Below, one piece after another: positions 44,265 through 52,821 of a DNA stretch of 64,000 nt (within the stretch, counting starts at the first letter, position 1; each line of letters starts with the position of its first letter). The DNA is from Streptomyces dysideae (lineage in GTDB: Bacteria > Actinomycetota > Actinomycetes > Streptomycetales > Streptomycetaceae), in the NCBI RefSeq assembly GCF_001514305.1, contig NZ_KQ949075.1, forward strand, positions 528,857-592,856. The letters run 5' to 3'. Below the pieces are notes generated by a model. It had not been told where the DNA came from, ran no database searches, and worked only from the letters and a program-made list of their open reading frames with translations. The translations under genes and the position numbers were made by a program.

Positions 44265-45982
44265 AGTCCCCGGAAGAGCTCAGAAGCCATCAGTGGTACG
44301 GCACGGACGGGCTCCGCTCCTTCAGTCACCGGGCCCGCACCCGCCAGCTCGGCTATCTGCCCGAGGAACATCTCGGCAAGCCCGTCATCGCCATCCTGAA
44401 CACCTGGTCCGACATCAATCCCTGCCACGTGCATCTGCGGGACCGCGCGCAGGCGGTGAAGCGGGGGGTGTGGCAGGCCGGGGGTTTCCCGCTCGAGTTC
44501 CCGGTCTCCACGCTCTCCGAGACCTTCCAGAAGCCGACCCCGATGCTCTACCGCAACATGCTGGCGATGGAGACCGAGGAGCTGCTGCGGTCCTACCCGG
44601 TCGACGGGGCCGTGCTGATGGGCGGCTGTGACAAGTCCACGCCCGCGCTGCTCATGGGGGCGGCCTCCGTCGACCTGCCGGCCGTCTTCGTGCCCGCCGG
44701 GCCCATGTTGCCCGGCCACTGGCGCAACGAGGTCCTCGGCTCCGGCACCGACATGTGGAAGTACTGGGACGACAAGCGCGCCGGCCTCATCGGCGACTGC
44801 GAGATGGGCGAGCTGGAGAACGGCCTCGCCCGCTCTCCCGGCCACTGCATGACCATGGGTACGGCGTCCACGCTGACCGCCGCCGCGGAGGCCCTCGGCG
44901 TCACGGTCCCGGGGGCGTCCAGCATCCCGGCCGTCGACTCCGGGCACGACCGGATGGCCGCCAAGGCCGGCATGAGGGTCGTCGAACTGGTCCACAAAGA
45001 CCGGAAGTTGAGCCACATCCTCACCCGGGACGCCTTCGAGGACGCCGTCACCACCGTCCTCGGCCTCGGCGGCTCGACGAACGCCGTCATCCACCTGATC
45101 GCCATGGCCGGACGCGCGGGCGTCAAGCTCACCCTCGACGACTTCGACCGCGTGGCCCGCACGGTTCCGGTCCTCGCCAACGTCCGGCCCGGCGGTCGGA
45201 CGTATCTCATGGAGGACTTCCACTTCGCGGGCGGCCTGCCCGGGTTCCTCTCCCGGATCCCGGACCTGCTCCACCTGGACCGGCCGACCGTCTCGCACGA
45301 CACGATGCGCGAGCAGATCGCCGGCGCCCAGGTGCACAACGACGATGTCATCCGGCCGCGGGACAACCCGGTCGCCGACGAGGGCGGGGTCGCCGTCCTG
45401 CGCGGCAACCTCTGCCCGGACGGCGCCGTCATCAAGCACATCTCCGCCGAGCCGCACCTGCTCAAGCACACCGGCCCCGCGGTCGTCTTCGACGACTACA
45501 GGACCATGCAGCGGACCATCAACGACCCGTCGCTGAACATCACCGCCGACAGTGTGCTGGTGCTGCGCAACGCCGGGCCCAAGGGCGGTCCGGGCATGCC
45601 CGAGTACGGCATGCTGCCGATCCCCGACCATCTGCTGAAGCAGGGCGTACGGGACATGGTGCGGATCTCCGACGCCCGGATGAGCGGCACGAGTTACGGC
45701 ACCTGCGTGCTGCACGTCGCACCCGAGTCGTATGTCGGCGGACCGCTGGCCCTCGTCCGCACCGGGGACCAGATCACCCTGGACGTCGAGGCGCGCTCTC
45801 TTCAACTCAACGTGGACGGCGTGGAGTTGGAGCGCAGGAGGGCGGAGTGGACGCCGCCGCCCGCCCGTTACGAGCGCGGCTACGGCGCGCTCTACAACGA
45901 GCAGATCACCCAGGCCGACACCGGCTGCGACTTCGAGTTCCTGGCCCGTCCGGGCAAGGTCGCGGACCCGTACGCGGGCTGA
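44261..45982 (+). CDS. IlvD/Edd-family sugar-acid dehydratase
   Basis: The 573-aa protein is of normal length for [2Fe-2S] dehydratases and has cluster-ligand cysteines in NPCHVH, GGCDKSTPAL and GDCEMGELE. It ends in ALYNEQITQADTGCDFEFL, a tail seen in pentonate/hexonate dehydratases rather than IlvD itself. L-arabinonate, D-galactonate or a related acid is a likely substrate, which suits arabinan- and galactan-bearing pectin. ATG 44261 (ATGA overlap) was preferred over ATG 44252. Confidence 0.87.
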   Translation: MKSPEELRSHQWYGTDGLRSFSHRARTRQLGYLPEEHLGKPVIAILNTWSDINPCHVHLRDRAQAVKRGVWQAGGFPLEFPVSTLSETFQKPTPMLYRNMLAMETEELLRSYPVDGAVLMGGCDKSTPALLMGAASVDLPAVFVPAGPMLPGHWRNEVLGSGTDMWKYWDDKRAGLIGDCEMGELENGLARSPGHCMTMGTASTLTAAAEALGVTVPGASSIPAVDSGHDRMAAKAGMRVVELVHKDRKLSHILTRDAFEDAVTTVLGLGGSTNAVIHLIAMAGRAGVKLTLDDFDRVARTVPVLANVRPGGRTYLMEDFHFAGGLPGFLSRIPDLLHLDRPTVSHDTMREQIAGAQVHNDDVIRPRDNPVADEGGVAVLRGNLCPDGAVIKHISAEPHLLKHTGPAVVFDDYRTMQRTINDPSLNITADSVLVLRNAGPKGGPGMPEYGMLPIPDHLLKQGVRDMVRISDARMSGTSYGTCVLHVAPESYVGGPLALVRTGDQITLDVEARSLQLNVDGVELERRRAEWTPPPARYERGYGALYNEQITQADTGCDFEFLARPGKVADPYAG

Positions 45983-46026
45983 ACCGCAGCACCACCCATA
46001 CGAACGCGCACACCCCTGCACAGAGA

Positions 46027-46038
46027 GAAAGCGCTTCC
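46027..46038. promoter_or_regulatory. LacI-type operator candidate before the permease genes
   Basis: GAAAGCGCTTCC contains the perfect AAGCGCTT core of many LacI-family operators. It lies 77 bp upstream of the first permease of the pectin importer, in the only sizeable gap of that region. Confidence 0.55.
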
Positions 46039-46049
46039 CGCACCAGATC

Positions 46050-46097
46050 GCACGACGCACGCACGACGCACGCACGACGCACGCACGCACGACGCAC
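46050..46097. repeat. 11-bp tandem repeat array
   Basis: Four copies of GCACGACGCAC (46050, 46061, 46072 and 46087), with GCAC inserted between the third and fourth, occupy the leader between the operator candidate and the permease gene. Confidence 0.85.
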
Positions 46098-46114
46098 CAG
46101 AACGGAGAACTGTC

Positions 46115-47050
46115 ATGGCCCAAGCCGCAGCCGTGGCGAAACCGCCCGCGCCACCCCGGCGGCGCCGTGCCTCCGCCACGCCGCGCAGGCTGCCGTACCT
46201 GCTGATCGCGCCGGCGGTCCTGCTGATGCTGGGCTTCATCGCCTACCCGGTCATCAGCGTCTTCTACTACAGCCTGCAGAACTACAACCCCACCAAACCG
46301 TGGCGGAACGGCTTCGCGGGCTTCGACAACTTCGTGCACGCCTTCACCGACGACCCGCTGTTCTGGGACACGCTGGTCTTCAGCGCCAAGTGGGTGGTCG
46401 TCGAGGTCGGGCTGCAGCTGCTGTTCGGTCTGGCGCTGGCGCTGATCGTCAACCAGACCTTCGCGGGGCGAGGGCTCGGCCGGGCGATGGTCTTCTCCCC
46501 GTGGGCCGTCTCCGGCGTGCTGACCTCCGCGATCTGGGTGTTGCTCTACAACTCCCAGACCGGCATCACCCGTTACCTCGCCGACATGGGCATCGGCTCC
46601 TACGGCACCAGCTGGCTTTCGGACACCGGGACCGTGTTCTGGGCCGCGGTCGTCGCCGACCTGTGGCGCGGCGTGCCCTTCTTCGCGATCCTCATCCTCG
46701 CCGACCTCCAGTCCGTCTCGAAGGACCTGTACGAGGCCGCCGAGGTCGACGGGGCCAGCCGGATCAAGCAGTTCTGGCACATCACCCTGCCGCACCTGAA
46801 GGACGCGATCATCCTGTCCACGCTGCTGCGCGCGGTGTGGGAGTTCAACAACGTCGACCTGCTCTACACACTGACCGGCGGCGGACCCGCGGGCGTGACC
46901 ACGACGCTGCCGCTGTATATCGCCAACACCAGCGTCGACGCCCACAACTTCGGCTACGCGTCGGCCCTGACCACGGTCGCGTTCGTGATCCTGCTCTTCT
47001 GCTCGATCGTCTATCTGCGGCTGAGCAAGTTCGGAGGCGAGAACAAGTGA
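46115..47050 (+). CDS. Oligogalacturonide-type ABC permease, MalF type
   Basis: The 311-aa membrane protein has a basic Pro/Ala/Arg leader, six helices and the EAA loop EAAEVDGASRIKQFWHITLP. It is followed by an overlapping MalG-type partner and then a pectate lyase, so it probably imports pectin fragments. ATG 46115 has GGAG 7-10 nt upstream. No ATPase is encoded in the locus, again pointing to MsiK. Confidence 0.9.
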   Translation: MAQAAAVAKPPAPPRRRRASATPRRLPYLLIAPAVLLMLGFIAYPVISVFYYSLQNYNPTKPWRNGFAGFDNFVHAFTDDPLFWDTLVFSAKWVVVEVGLQLLFGLALALIVNQTFAGRGLGRAMVFSPWAVSGVLTSAIWVLLYNSQTGITRYLADMGIGSYGTSWLSDTGTVFWAAVVADLWRGVPFFAILILADLQSVSKDLYEAAEVDGASRIKQFWHITLPHLKDAIILSTLLRAVWEFNNVDLLYTLTGGGPAGVTTTLPLYIANTSVDAHNFGYASALTTVAFVILLFCSIVYLRLSKFGGENK

Positions 47051-47946
47051 CAACCAAGGAGGCCATCGCGGTCGCCCCCGCCCCCGCGCCCACCGTGCCC
47101 GAACCGCCGCGGCCGGCGAAGAAGAGCCGCCGCGCCTGGGACGAGGCCCCCCGCTGGCAGATCTACCTGCCGCTGGGCATCTACCTCGTCTTCACCCTGA
47201 TCCCGTTCTACTGGATCCTGCTCTTCTCCCTGCGCCCGGCCGGCTCCACCTCGCTCGTGCCCTGGCCGATGACCTTCGACCACTTCGAGAAGGTCTGGAC
47301 GGAGCGGAGCTTCGGCATCTACTTCCAGAACAGCGTGCTCGTCGGGGTCGCGACCCTGTTCATGACGACCCTGGTCGCACTGGCCGGCGGCTACGCGCTC
47401 GCCCGGTTCGACTTCAAGGTCAAGCAGGTCTTCATGCTGGCCCTGCTGTGCTCCCAGTTCGTGCCCGGCGCGCTGCTCCTGGTCCCGCTGTTCGAGATCT
47501 TCGCCGAGCTGCAGATGATCAACTCTCTCGGCAGCGTCATCATCGCCGAGACGGTCTTCCAGCTACCGCTGTCGATCATCCTGATCAGCAACTTCATCAA
47601 GAACGTGCCGTACTCCCTGGAGGAGGCCGCCTGGGTCGACGGCTGCGGCCGGATGAAGGCGTTCCGGATCGTCGTCCTGCCGCTGCTGCGGCCCGGCCTG
47701 ATCGCCGTCGGCTCCTTCGCCTTCGTGCACTCCTGGAACCACTTCCTGTTCGCCCTGATGTTCCTCAACAACCAGGAGAAGCAGACCATCCCGGTCGGCC
47801 TCAACACCCTGATGGGCGCCGACAGCGTCGACCTCGGCGCGCTCGCCGCCGGCGGCATCGTCGCGGCCGTACCCGTGGTGATCGTGTTCGCCTTCATCCA
47901 GAAGTGGCTGATCACGGGCTTCAGCGCGGGGGCGGTGAAGGGATGA
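47047..47946 (+). CDS. Oligogalacturonide-type ABC permease, MalG type
   Basis: The 299-aa partner permease has a Pro-rich leader, six helices and an EAA loop (EEAAWVDGCGRMKAFRIVVLP, shown by EEAAWVDGCGRM). GTG 47047 overlaps the stop of the first permease, and its own stop overlaps the next gene, a pectate lyase, by ATGA. Coupling of import and depolymerisation supports a pectin-fragment substrate. Confidence 0.9.
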   Translation: MTTKEAIAVAPAPAPTVPEPPRPAKKSRRAWDEAPRWQIYLPLGIYLVFTLIPFYWILLFSLRPAGSTSLVPWPMTFDHFEKVWTERSFGIYFQNSVLVGVATLFMTTLVALAGGYALARFDFKVKQVFMLALLCSQFVPGALLLVPLFEIFAELQMINSLGSVIIAETVFQLPLSIILISNFIKNVPYSLEEAAWVDGCGRMKAFRIVVLPLLRPGLIAVGSFAFVHSWNHFLFALMFLNNQEKQTIPVGLNTLMGADSVDLGALAAGGIVAAVPVVIVFAFIQKWLITGFSAGAVKG

Positions 47947-49247
47947 GACTCCGCCACATCATCGCCACCACCGCCCTGCTGGGACTGCTCGGCGTCCCCG
48001 CACACGCCGACGACGCCCGCGACATCAGCCGCGACACCCTGCCCGCGAACGACGGCTGGGCGGCGGCCGACGGCGGCACCACCGGCGGTGCGGCGGCCGA
48101 CGACGCGCACGTGTACACGGTCACCGACCGCGCCGGACTCGTCCGCGCCCTCGACGGCGGCAGCGACACCCCGAAGATCATCAGGATCGCCGGGACCATC
48201 GACGCCAACACCGACGACGACGGCGACCGCCTCACCTGCGCCGACTACGCCACCGACGGCTACAGCCCGAAGCAGTACCTCGCCGCCTACGACCCCCGGA
48301 CCTGGGGCTCCGCCAAGCCCAGCGGCCCGCAGGAGGAGGCCCGCCAGGCGTCGGCGGCCCAGCAGGCCGAGCGTGTCGCCCTGACCGTCGGCTCCAACAC
48401 CACCATCGTCGGAATCGGTGACTCCGGGAACACAGCCGTCCTCAAGGGCGGCAGCCTCCAGCTCAAGGGCGCGAACAACGTCATCGTCCGCAACCTCGAA
48501 CTTCGCGACGCCTACGACTGCTTCCCCGTCTGGCAGCCCAACACCGGCGGCCTCGGCGACTGGAAGACGGCGTACGACAACATCTGGCTGCGCGGCGCCA
48601 CCCATGTGTGGATCGACCATGTGACCGTCAGCGACAAGGGTCACCCGGACGAGAAGGAACCCACCTACTTCGCCCGCAACTACCTCCGCCACGACGGCCT
48701 GCTGGACATCACCAACGCCTCCGACCTGATCACCGTCTCCTGGAGCCGGTTCGCCGACCACGACAAGGCGATGCTCATCGGCAACGGCGACACGGCGACG
48801 GGCGATCGCGGCAAGCTCCGGGTCACCCTGCACCACAACGAGTTCGAGTCCGTCGTCCAGCGTGCGCCCCGCGTCCGCTTCGGACAGGTGCACCTCTACA
48901 ACAACCGGTACGTCGTCCCGGCCGACACCCACGACTACCGCTACTCCATCGGCGTCTCCACCGAGTCCGGTGTATACGCCGAGAACAACGCCTTCCACAC
49001 CCCCGGCCACATCGAGGTCGCCGACCTGGTCAAGAGCTGGAACGGCACCGCCTTCCACCAGACCGGAACTCTCTTCAACGGCTTCCCGGTCGACTTGCTC
49101 GCGGTCTACAACGCCTACAACTCCGGCAGCGAAAGTGATCTCACGGCCGACGTCGGCTGGACACCTACCCTGCACGGAAAGATCGACAGCGCCGGAACGG
49201 CCGACCGAGAGGTGGCACGCGGCGCGGGCGCAGGGAGGATCCCATGA
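47943..49247 (+). CDS. Secreted pectate lyase, PL1 (first copy)
   Basis: This 434-aa parallel beta-helix enzyme cleaves polygalacturonate by beta-elimination. A signal peptide (LRHIIATTALLGLLGVPAHA, cleavage after AHA) precedes the domain. It has WIDHVTVSD and QRAPRVRFGQVHLYNN, the latter carrying the R-x-P-x-x-R-x-G catalytic signature. ATG 47943 overlaps the permease stop, and its own stop overlaps the Gfo/Idh gene, so an exported enzyme lies in the middle of an otherwise cytoplasmic/membrane operon. Confidence 0.92.
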   Translation: MRLRHIIATTALLGLLGVPAHADDARDISRDTLPANDGWAAADGGTTGGAAADDAHVYTVTDRAGLVRALDGGSDTPKIIRIAGTIDANTDDDGDRLTCADYATDGYSPKQYLAAYDPRTWGSAKPSGPQEEARQASAAQQAERVALTVGSNTTIVGIGDSGNTAVLKGGSLQLKGANNVIVRNLELRDAYDCFPVWQPNTGGLGDWKTAYDNIWLRGATHVWIDHVTVSDKGHPDEKEPTYFARNYLRHDGLLDITNASDLITVSWSRFADHDKAMLIGNGDTATGDRGKLRVTLHHNEFESVVQRAPRVRFGQVHLYNNRYVVPADTHDYRYSIGVSTESGVYAENNAFHTPGHIEVADLVKSWNGTAFHQTGTLFNGFPVDLLAVYNAYNSGSESDLTADVGWTPTLHGKIDSAGTADREVARGAGAGRIP

Positions 49248-50401
49248 GCACTGCCGTACCCATCGTCCTGGCGGGCGCGCGCGGCCACGGCCGCTGGCAC
49301 CTGGACAACATCCGCAGGCTCCAGGACAAGGGGATCGTCCGCCTGGCGGGCATCTGCGAGCTGACTCCCCTGACGAGAGCGGAGCTCCCGGAAGGCCTGG
49401 GCAGCCCTGAGCAGTCCGCCGACTTCGGCGTCCTTCTCGACTCGACCGGCGCCCGGATCGCGGTGATCTGCACGCCGATCCCGACGCACACCGACCTGGC
49501 CCTGGCGGCCGCGCGGCGTGGCGTGCACATCCTGCTGGAGAAGCCGCCGGCCCCGTCGTACGCGGAGTTCCGGCGGATGGCCGACGGGGTCGCCGAGGCC
49601 GGGGTCGTCTGCCAGATCGGCTTCCAGTCGCTGGGCTCGCACGCCGTGCCGGCGATCCGGACGCTGATGGCCGAGGGTGTCATCGGCGAGGTCGTCGGGA
49701 TCGGCGGGGCCGGTGCCTGGGCGCGGGCCGAGGCCTACTACCGGCGGGCGCCCTGGGCGGGCAAGCGGCGGCTGAACGGCGTCGACGTGATCGACGGGGT
49801 GCTGACCAACCCGCTCGCGCACGCCGTCGCCACCGCCCTCGCCCTGGGCGACACCGTGCGCGCCGAGGACGTCACCGCCATCGAGACCGAGCTGCTGCGC
49901 GCCAACGACATCGAGTCCGACGACACCTCCTGCGTCCGCGTCACCACCGCGCAGGGCCGCCCGGTCGTCGTCGCCGCGACGCTCTGCGCCGAGGACCCCG
50001 ACGACCCGTACGTCGTCGTCCACGGCGAGCGCGGGCGGATCACCTTCTGGTACAAGCAGGACCGCGTCCTTCTCCAGCGCGCGGACCACGGCCCCGAGGA
50101 GTTCGAGTACGGCCGCACCGACCTGCTCGAGAACCTGGTCGACCACCTCACCGACGGCACCGACCTGCTGGTCCCCCCGGACACGACCGGCGCCTTCATG
50201 AAGGTCGTCGAGGCCGTCCGCCTGGCCCCCGACCCGGCCCCGCTGCCCGAGCAGGCCTGGCAGCTGCTCCCCGACGAGCAGCGCCGGGTCGTCCCCGGCA
50301 TCGACGGCCTGGCCGCGGCCGCCGCCGACACCCTCGCCCTCTACTCAGAGCTGGGCGCCCCCTGGGCTCTCCCGGCGAGAACGAAAGAGGTGAGCACCTG
50401 A
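49244..50401 (+). CDS. Gfo/Idh/MocA-family oxidoreductase
   Basis: The 385-aa NAD(P)-dependent sugar dehydrogenase homologue has the Rossmann start IVLAGARGHGRWHLDNI and the family motif EKPPA (LLEKPPAPSYAEF). It overlaps both neighbours and is followed by a PmoA-like protein, a pairing often seen in polysaccharide loci. A role in oxidising or epimerising a pectin-derived sugar is likely, but the substrate cannot be read from sequence. Confidence 0.9.
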   Translation: MSTAVPIVLAGARGHGRWHLDNIRRLQDKGIVRLAGICELTPLTRAELPEGLGSPEQSADFGVLLDSTGARIAVICTPIPTHTDLALAAARRGVHILLEKPPAPSYAEFRRMADGVAEAGVVCQIGFQSLGSHAVPAIRTLMAEGVIGEVVGIGGAGAWARAEAYYRRAPWAGKRRLNGVDVIDGVLTNPLAHAVATALALGDTVRAEDVTAIETELLRANDIESDDTSCVRVTTAQGRPVVVAATLCAEDPDDPYVVVHGERGRITFWYKQDRVLLQRADHGPEEFEYGRTDLLENLVDHLTDGTDLLVPPDTTGAFMKVVEAVRLAPDPAPLPEQAWQLLPDEQRRVVPGIDGLAAAAADTLALYSELGAPWALPARTKEVST

Positions 50402-51246
50402 TGACCCCCCACGACACCGCGGTGCTGCGCGTCGCGGGACGCCCCGTCGGCCGGTACGTCACCCGGCCCGAACTGCCGGCCCGGCTCTCCCCACGCCCGT
50501 ACCTGCACCCCGTCACCACCCTGGCCGGCACGGCGGTCACCGAACTCAGCCCCGCCGACCACACACACCACCTCGGCGTCGGTGTCGCCGTTCCCGACGT
50601 CGAGGGGCACAACTTCTGGGGCGGACGCACCTTCGTCCGCGACCAGGGCCCGACCGAGCTGGACAACCACGGCGCCCAGCGGCACACCGCCTTCCAGCTG
50701 CGCGACCCCGACGGCTTCGTGGAGGAGCTGCGCTGGGTCGCCTCGGGAGCCGAGCTGCTGCGCGAACGCCGTACGGTCGCGGCCACCGAACTCACCGATG
50801 TGGCCTGGGCGTTGGACTTCACCTTCTCGCTGACCAACGTCACGTCAGGCCCGCTGTCGATCGGCAGCCCTGCCACCAACGGACGCCCCGGCGCCGCCTA
50901 CGGCGGCTTCTTCTGGCGGGCCCGCAAGGAGGACTCGGAGCCGGACGTCTTCACGCCGGACACCGAGGGCGAGGAAGCCGTCCACGGTAACCGCGCCGAC
51001 TGGCTGGCCCTCGTCGGCACCGGCTGGACGCTGGTCTTCGCCGGGGCGACGGACCGGACCCGCCGGGACCCGTGGTTCGTGCGCACCGCCGAGTACCCGG
51101 GCGTCGGCTCGTCCCTCGCGCACGACGAGCGGGTGCCGATCGAGCCGGGCGACACCGTCGTACGACGTGTCGTCACCATCGTCGCCGACGGCCACCTCGA
51201 CCGGGACGCGGCGGGTGCCCTGGTCCGCAAGGCGGTGAGCCCGTGA
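50401..51246 (+). CDS. PmoA-like (DUF6807) protein
   Basis: The 281-aa protein has PYLHPVTTLAG, DHTHHLGVGVAV and FWGGRTF, the histidine-rich pattern of the family named after PmoA but unrelated to methane oxidation. Family members sit beside Gfo/Idh oxidoreductases in glycan clusters and have no settled activity; sugar-binding or mutarotase-like roles have been proposed. It is coupled at both ends. Confidence 0.87.
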   Translation: MTPHDTAVLRVAGRPVGRYVTRPELPARLSPRPYLHPVTTLAGTAVTELSPADHTHHLGVGVAVPDVEGHNFWGGRTFVRDQGPTELDNHGAQRHTAFQLRDPDGFVEELRWVASGAELLRERRTVAATELTDVAWALDFTFSLTNVTSGPLSIGSPATNGRPGAAYGGFFWRARKEDSEPDVFTPDTEGEEAVHGNRADWLALVGTGWTLVFAGATDRTRRDPWFVRTAEYPGVGSSLAHDERVPIEPGDTVVRRVVTIVADGHLDRDAAGALVRKAVSP

Positions 51247-52787
51247 CCACCGAGACCTACACCAACCCGATCCTCGACGCCGACTGGTCCGACCCGGACG
51301 TCGTCCGCGTCGGCGACGACTTCTACCTGACCGCCTCCAGCTTCGGCCGCGCCCCCGGGCTTCCCCTGCTGCACTCCCGGGATCTGGTCAACTGGACCCT
51401 GGTCGGCCACGCCGTCGAACGTCTGGAACCGGCGGAGGAGTTCGCCGTGCCCCGGCACGACTGCGGCGTCTGGGCACCCTCGCTCAGGCATCACGACGAC
51501 CGTTTCTGGATCTTCTGGGGCGACCCCGACCAGGGCATCTTCCAGGTCAACGCCCCCGAGATCCGCGGCCCTTGGACCGGGCCGCACCTGGTGAAGGAGG
51601 GCAAGGGCCTGATCGACCCCTGCCCCCTCTGGGACGACGAGACCGGCGAGGCCTACCTCGTGCACGCCTGGGCCAAGTCCCGCTCCGGGGTCAAGAACCG
51701 CCTCACCGGCCACCGTATGCATCCCGACGGCACCGGACTCCTCGACGAGGGCAAGCTGATCGTCGACGGCGACCGGATCCCGGGATGGTTCACGCTCGAA
51801 GGCCCCAAGCTCTACCAGCACGACGGCTGGTTCTGGATCCTCGCGCCCGCCGGGAGCGTGGAGACCGGCTGGCAGGGCGCCTTCCGCTCGCGCGGGTTCT
51901 TCGGGCCGTACGAGGAGAAGATCGTCCTCGAACAGCAGGAAACCGACGTCAACGGCCCGCACCAGGGCGGCTGGGTGCGCACCCCGTCCGGTGAGGACTG
52001 GTTCCTGCACTTCCAGCAGAAGGGCGCCTACGGCAGGGTCGTCCACCTCCAGCCGATGCGCTGGGGCGCCGACGGCTGGCCGGTGCTCGGCGACGACGGT
52101 GCCCCCGTCGCCGTACACGCCAGGCCCGACCTGCCGCCACAGCCGGCCGCCGCGCCCGCCACTGACGACGACTTCCCCGGCGGACGCTACGGCCGCCAGT
52201 GGCAGTGGACGGCCAATCCTCCCCCTCTCTCGGCTTCGCTCGAGCGGGGGGACCCCCATGCCGGCTGGGCCACCCAGCACTCCGGGGACGGCCTGCGGCT
52301 GACCTGCGTCCGTTCGGCCGACGCGCACGACCTGCGCAGACTGCCGAACGTCCTCACCCAGCGGATGCCGGGCACACCGTGCGCGGTCGAGGTCGAGCTG
52401 CGACTCGACAGTGACGAGCCGGGGGCGCGGGCCGGGTTCGCGGTGCTCGGGGACGCGTTCAGCTGGATCGGACTCCAGCGGGGCGCGGACGGGGCGGTGC
52501 ATGTCGTGCACCGGTTCGCGGAGGCGGTCGCTGAGAGGGAACGGGACGCCGGTCATCCGAGGCTCGCGCCCGAGGGGCGGGTGCGGCTGCGGGTCGAGAT
52601 CGGAGCCGGGGCGCGGTGCCGGTTCTTCTACGACATCGGTGACGGCCCGCGGTCGTCGGGTCCCGTTTTCGCCGCCACCCCGTGGCGCTGGGTCGGCGCC
52701 TTACTGGGGTTGTTCGGTCTAGCTCCCGCCGGTCAGGGACACGCCGGCGCGGGGACGTTCACGCAGTTCAGGATCAACGCCTTGTAA
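51243..52787 (+). CDS. Intracellular GH43 glycoside hydrolase
   Basis: The 514-aa protein lacks a signal peptide. It has a five-bladed GH43 domain with the catalytic Asp in NPILDADWSDPDV, the pKa-modulating Asp in LIDPCPLWDD and the general acid Glu in GWFTLEGPKLY. A C-terminal beta-sandwich of about 200 residues follows. GH43 enzymes release arabinose, xylose or galactose, so it probably trims imported side-chain fragments. A G/C repeat inserts 14 or so residues between the domains. GTG 51243 overlaps the previous stop. Confidence 0.9.
   Translation: MTTETYTNPILDADWSDPDVVRVGDDFYLTASSFGRAPGLPLLHSRDLVNWTLVGHAVERLEPAEEFAVPRHDCGVWAPSLRHHDDRFWIFWGDPDQGIFQVNAPEIRGPWTGPHLVKEGKGLIDPCPLWDDETGEAYLVHAWAKSRSGVKNRLTGHRMHPDGTGLLDEGKLIVDGDRIPGWFTLEGPKLYQHDGWFWILAPAGSVETGWQGAFRSRGFFGPYEEKIVLEQQETDVNGPHQGGWVRTPSGEDWFLHFQQKGAYGRVVHLQPMRWGADGWPVLGDDGAPVAVHARPDLPPQPAAAPATDDDFPGGRYGRQWQWTANPPPLSASLERGDPHAGWATQHSGDGLRLTCVRSADAHDLRRLPNVLTQRMPGTPCAVEVELRLDSDEPGARAGFAVLGDAFSWIGLQRGADGAVHVVHRFAEAVAERERDAGHPRLAPEGRVRLRVEIGAGARCRFFYDIGDGPRSSGPVFAATPWRWVGALLGLFGLAPAGQGHAGAGTFTQFRINAL
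52219..52259. repeat. REP-like G/C palindromic element inside the GH43 gene
   Basis: A C-run, a CGGCTTCGCTCGAGC core and a GCGGGGGGACCCCC end match the element in sufD in layout and 3' sequence. It encodes an inter-domain stretch and keeps the frame open. Confidence 0.65.
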
Positions 52788-52821
52788 CTCACCCCACTTG
52801 TAACGCCTGTTGGGAGCCGCA

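Noticed and set aside
46050..46097. CRISPR array
   Set aside because: Units are 11 bp and directly adjacent without unique spacers, and no cas genes are present.
44057..47053. 998-codon minus-strand frame
   Set aside because: It spans three well-supported plus-strand genes and a tandem repeat region, and has shadow composition.
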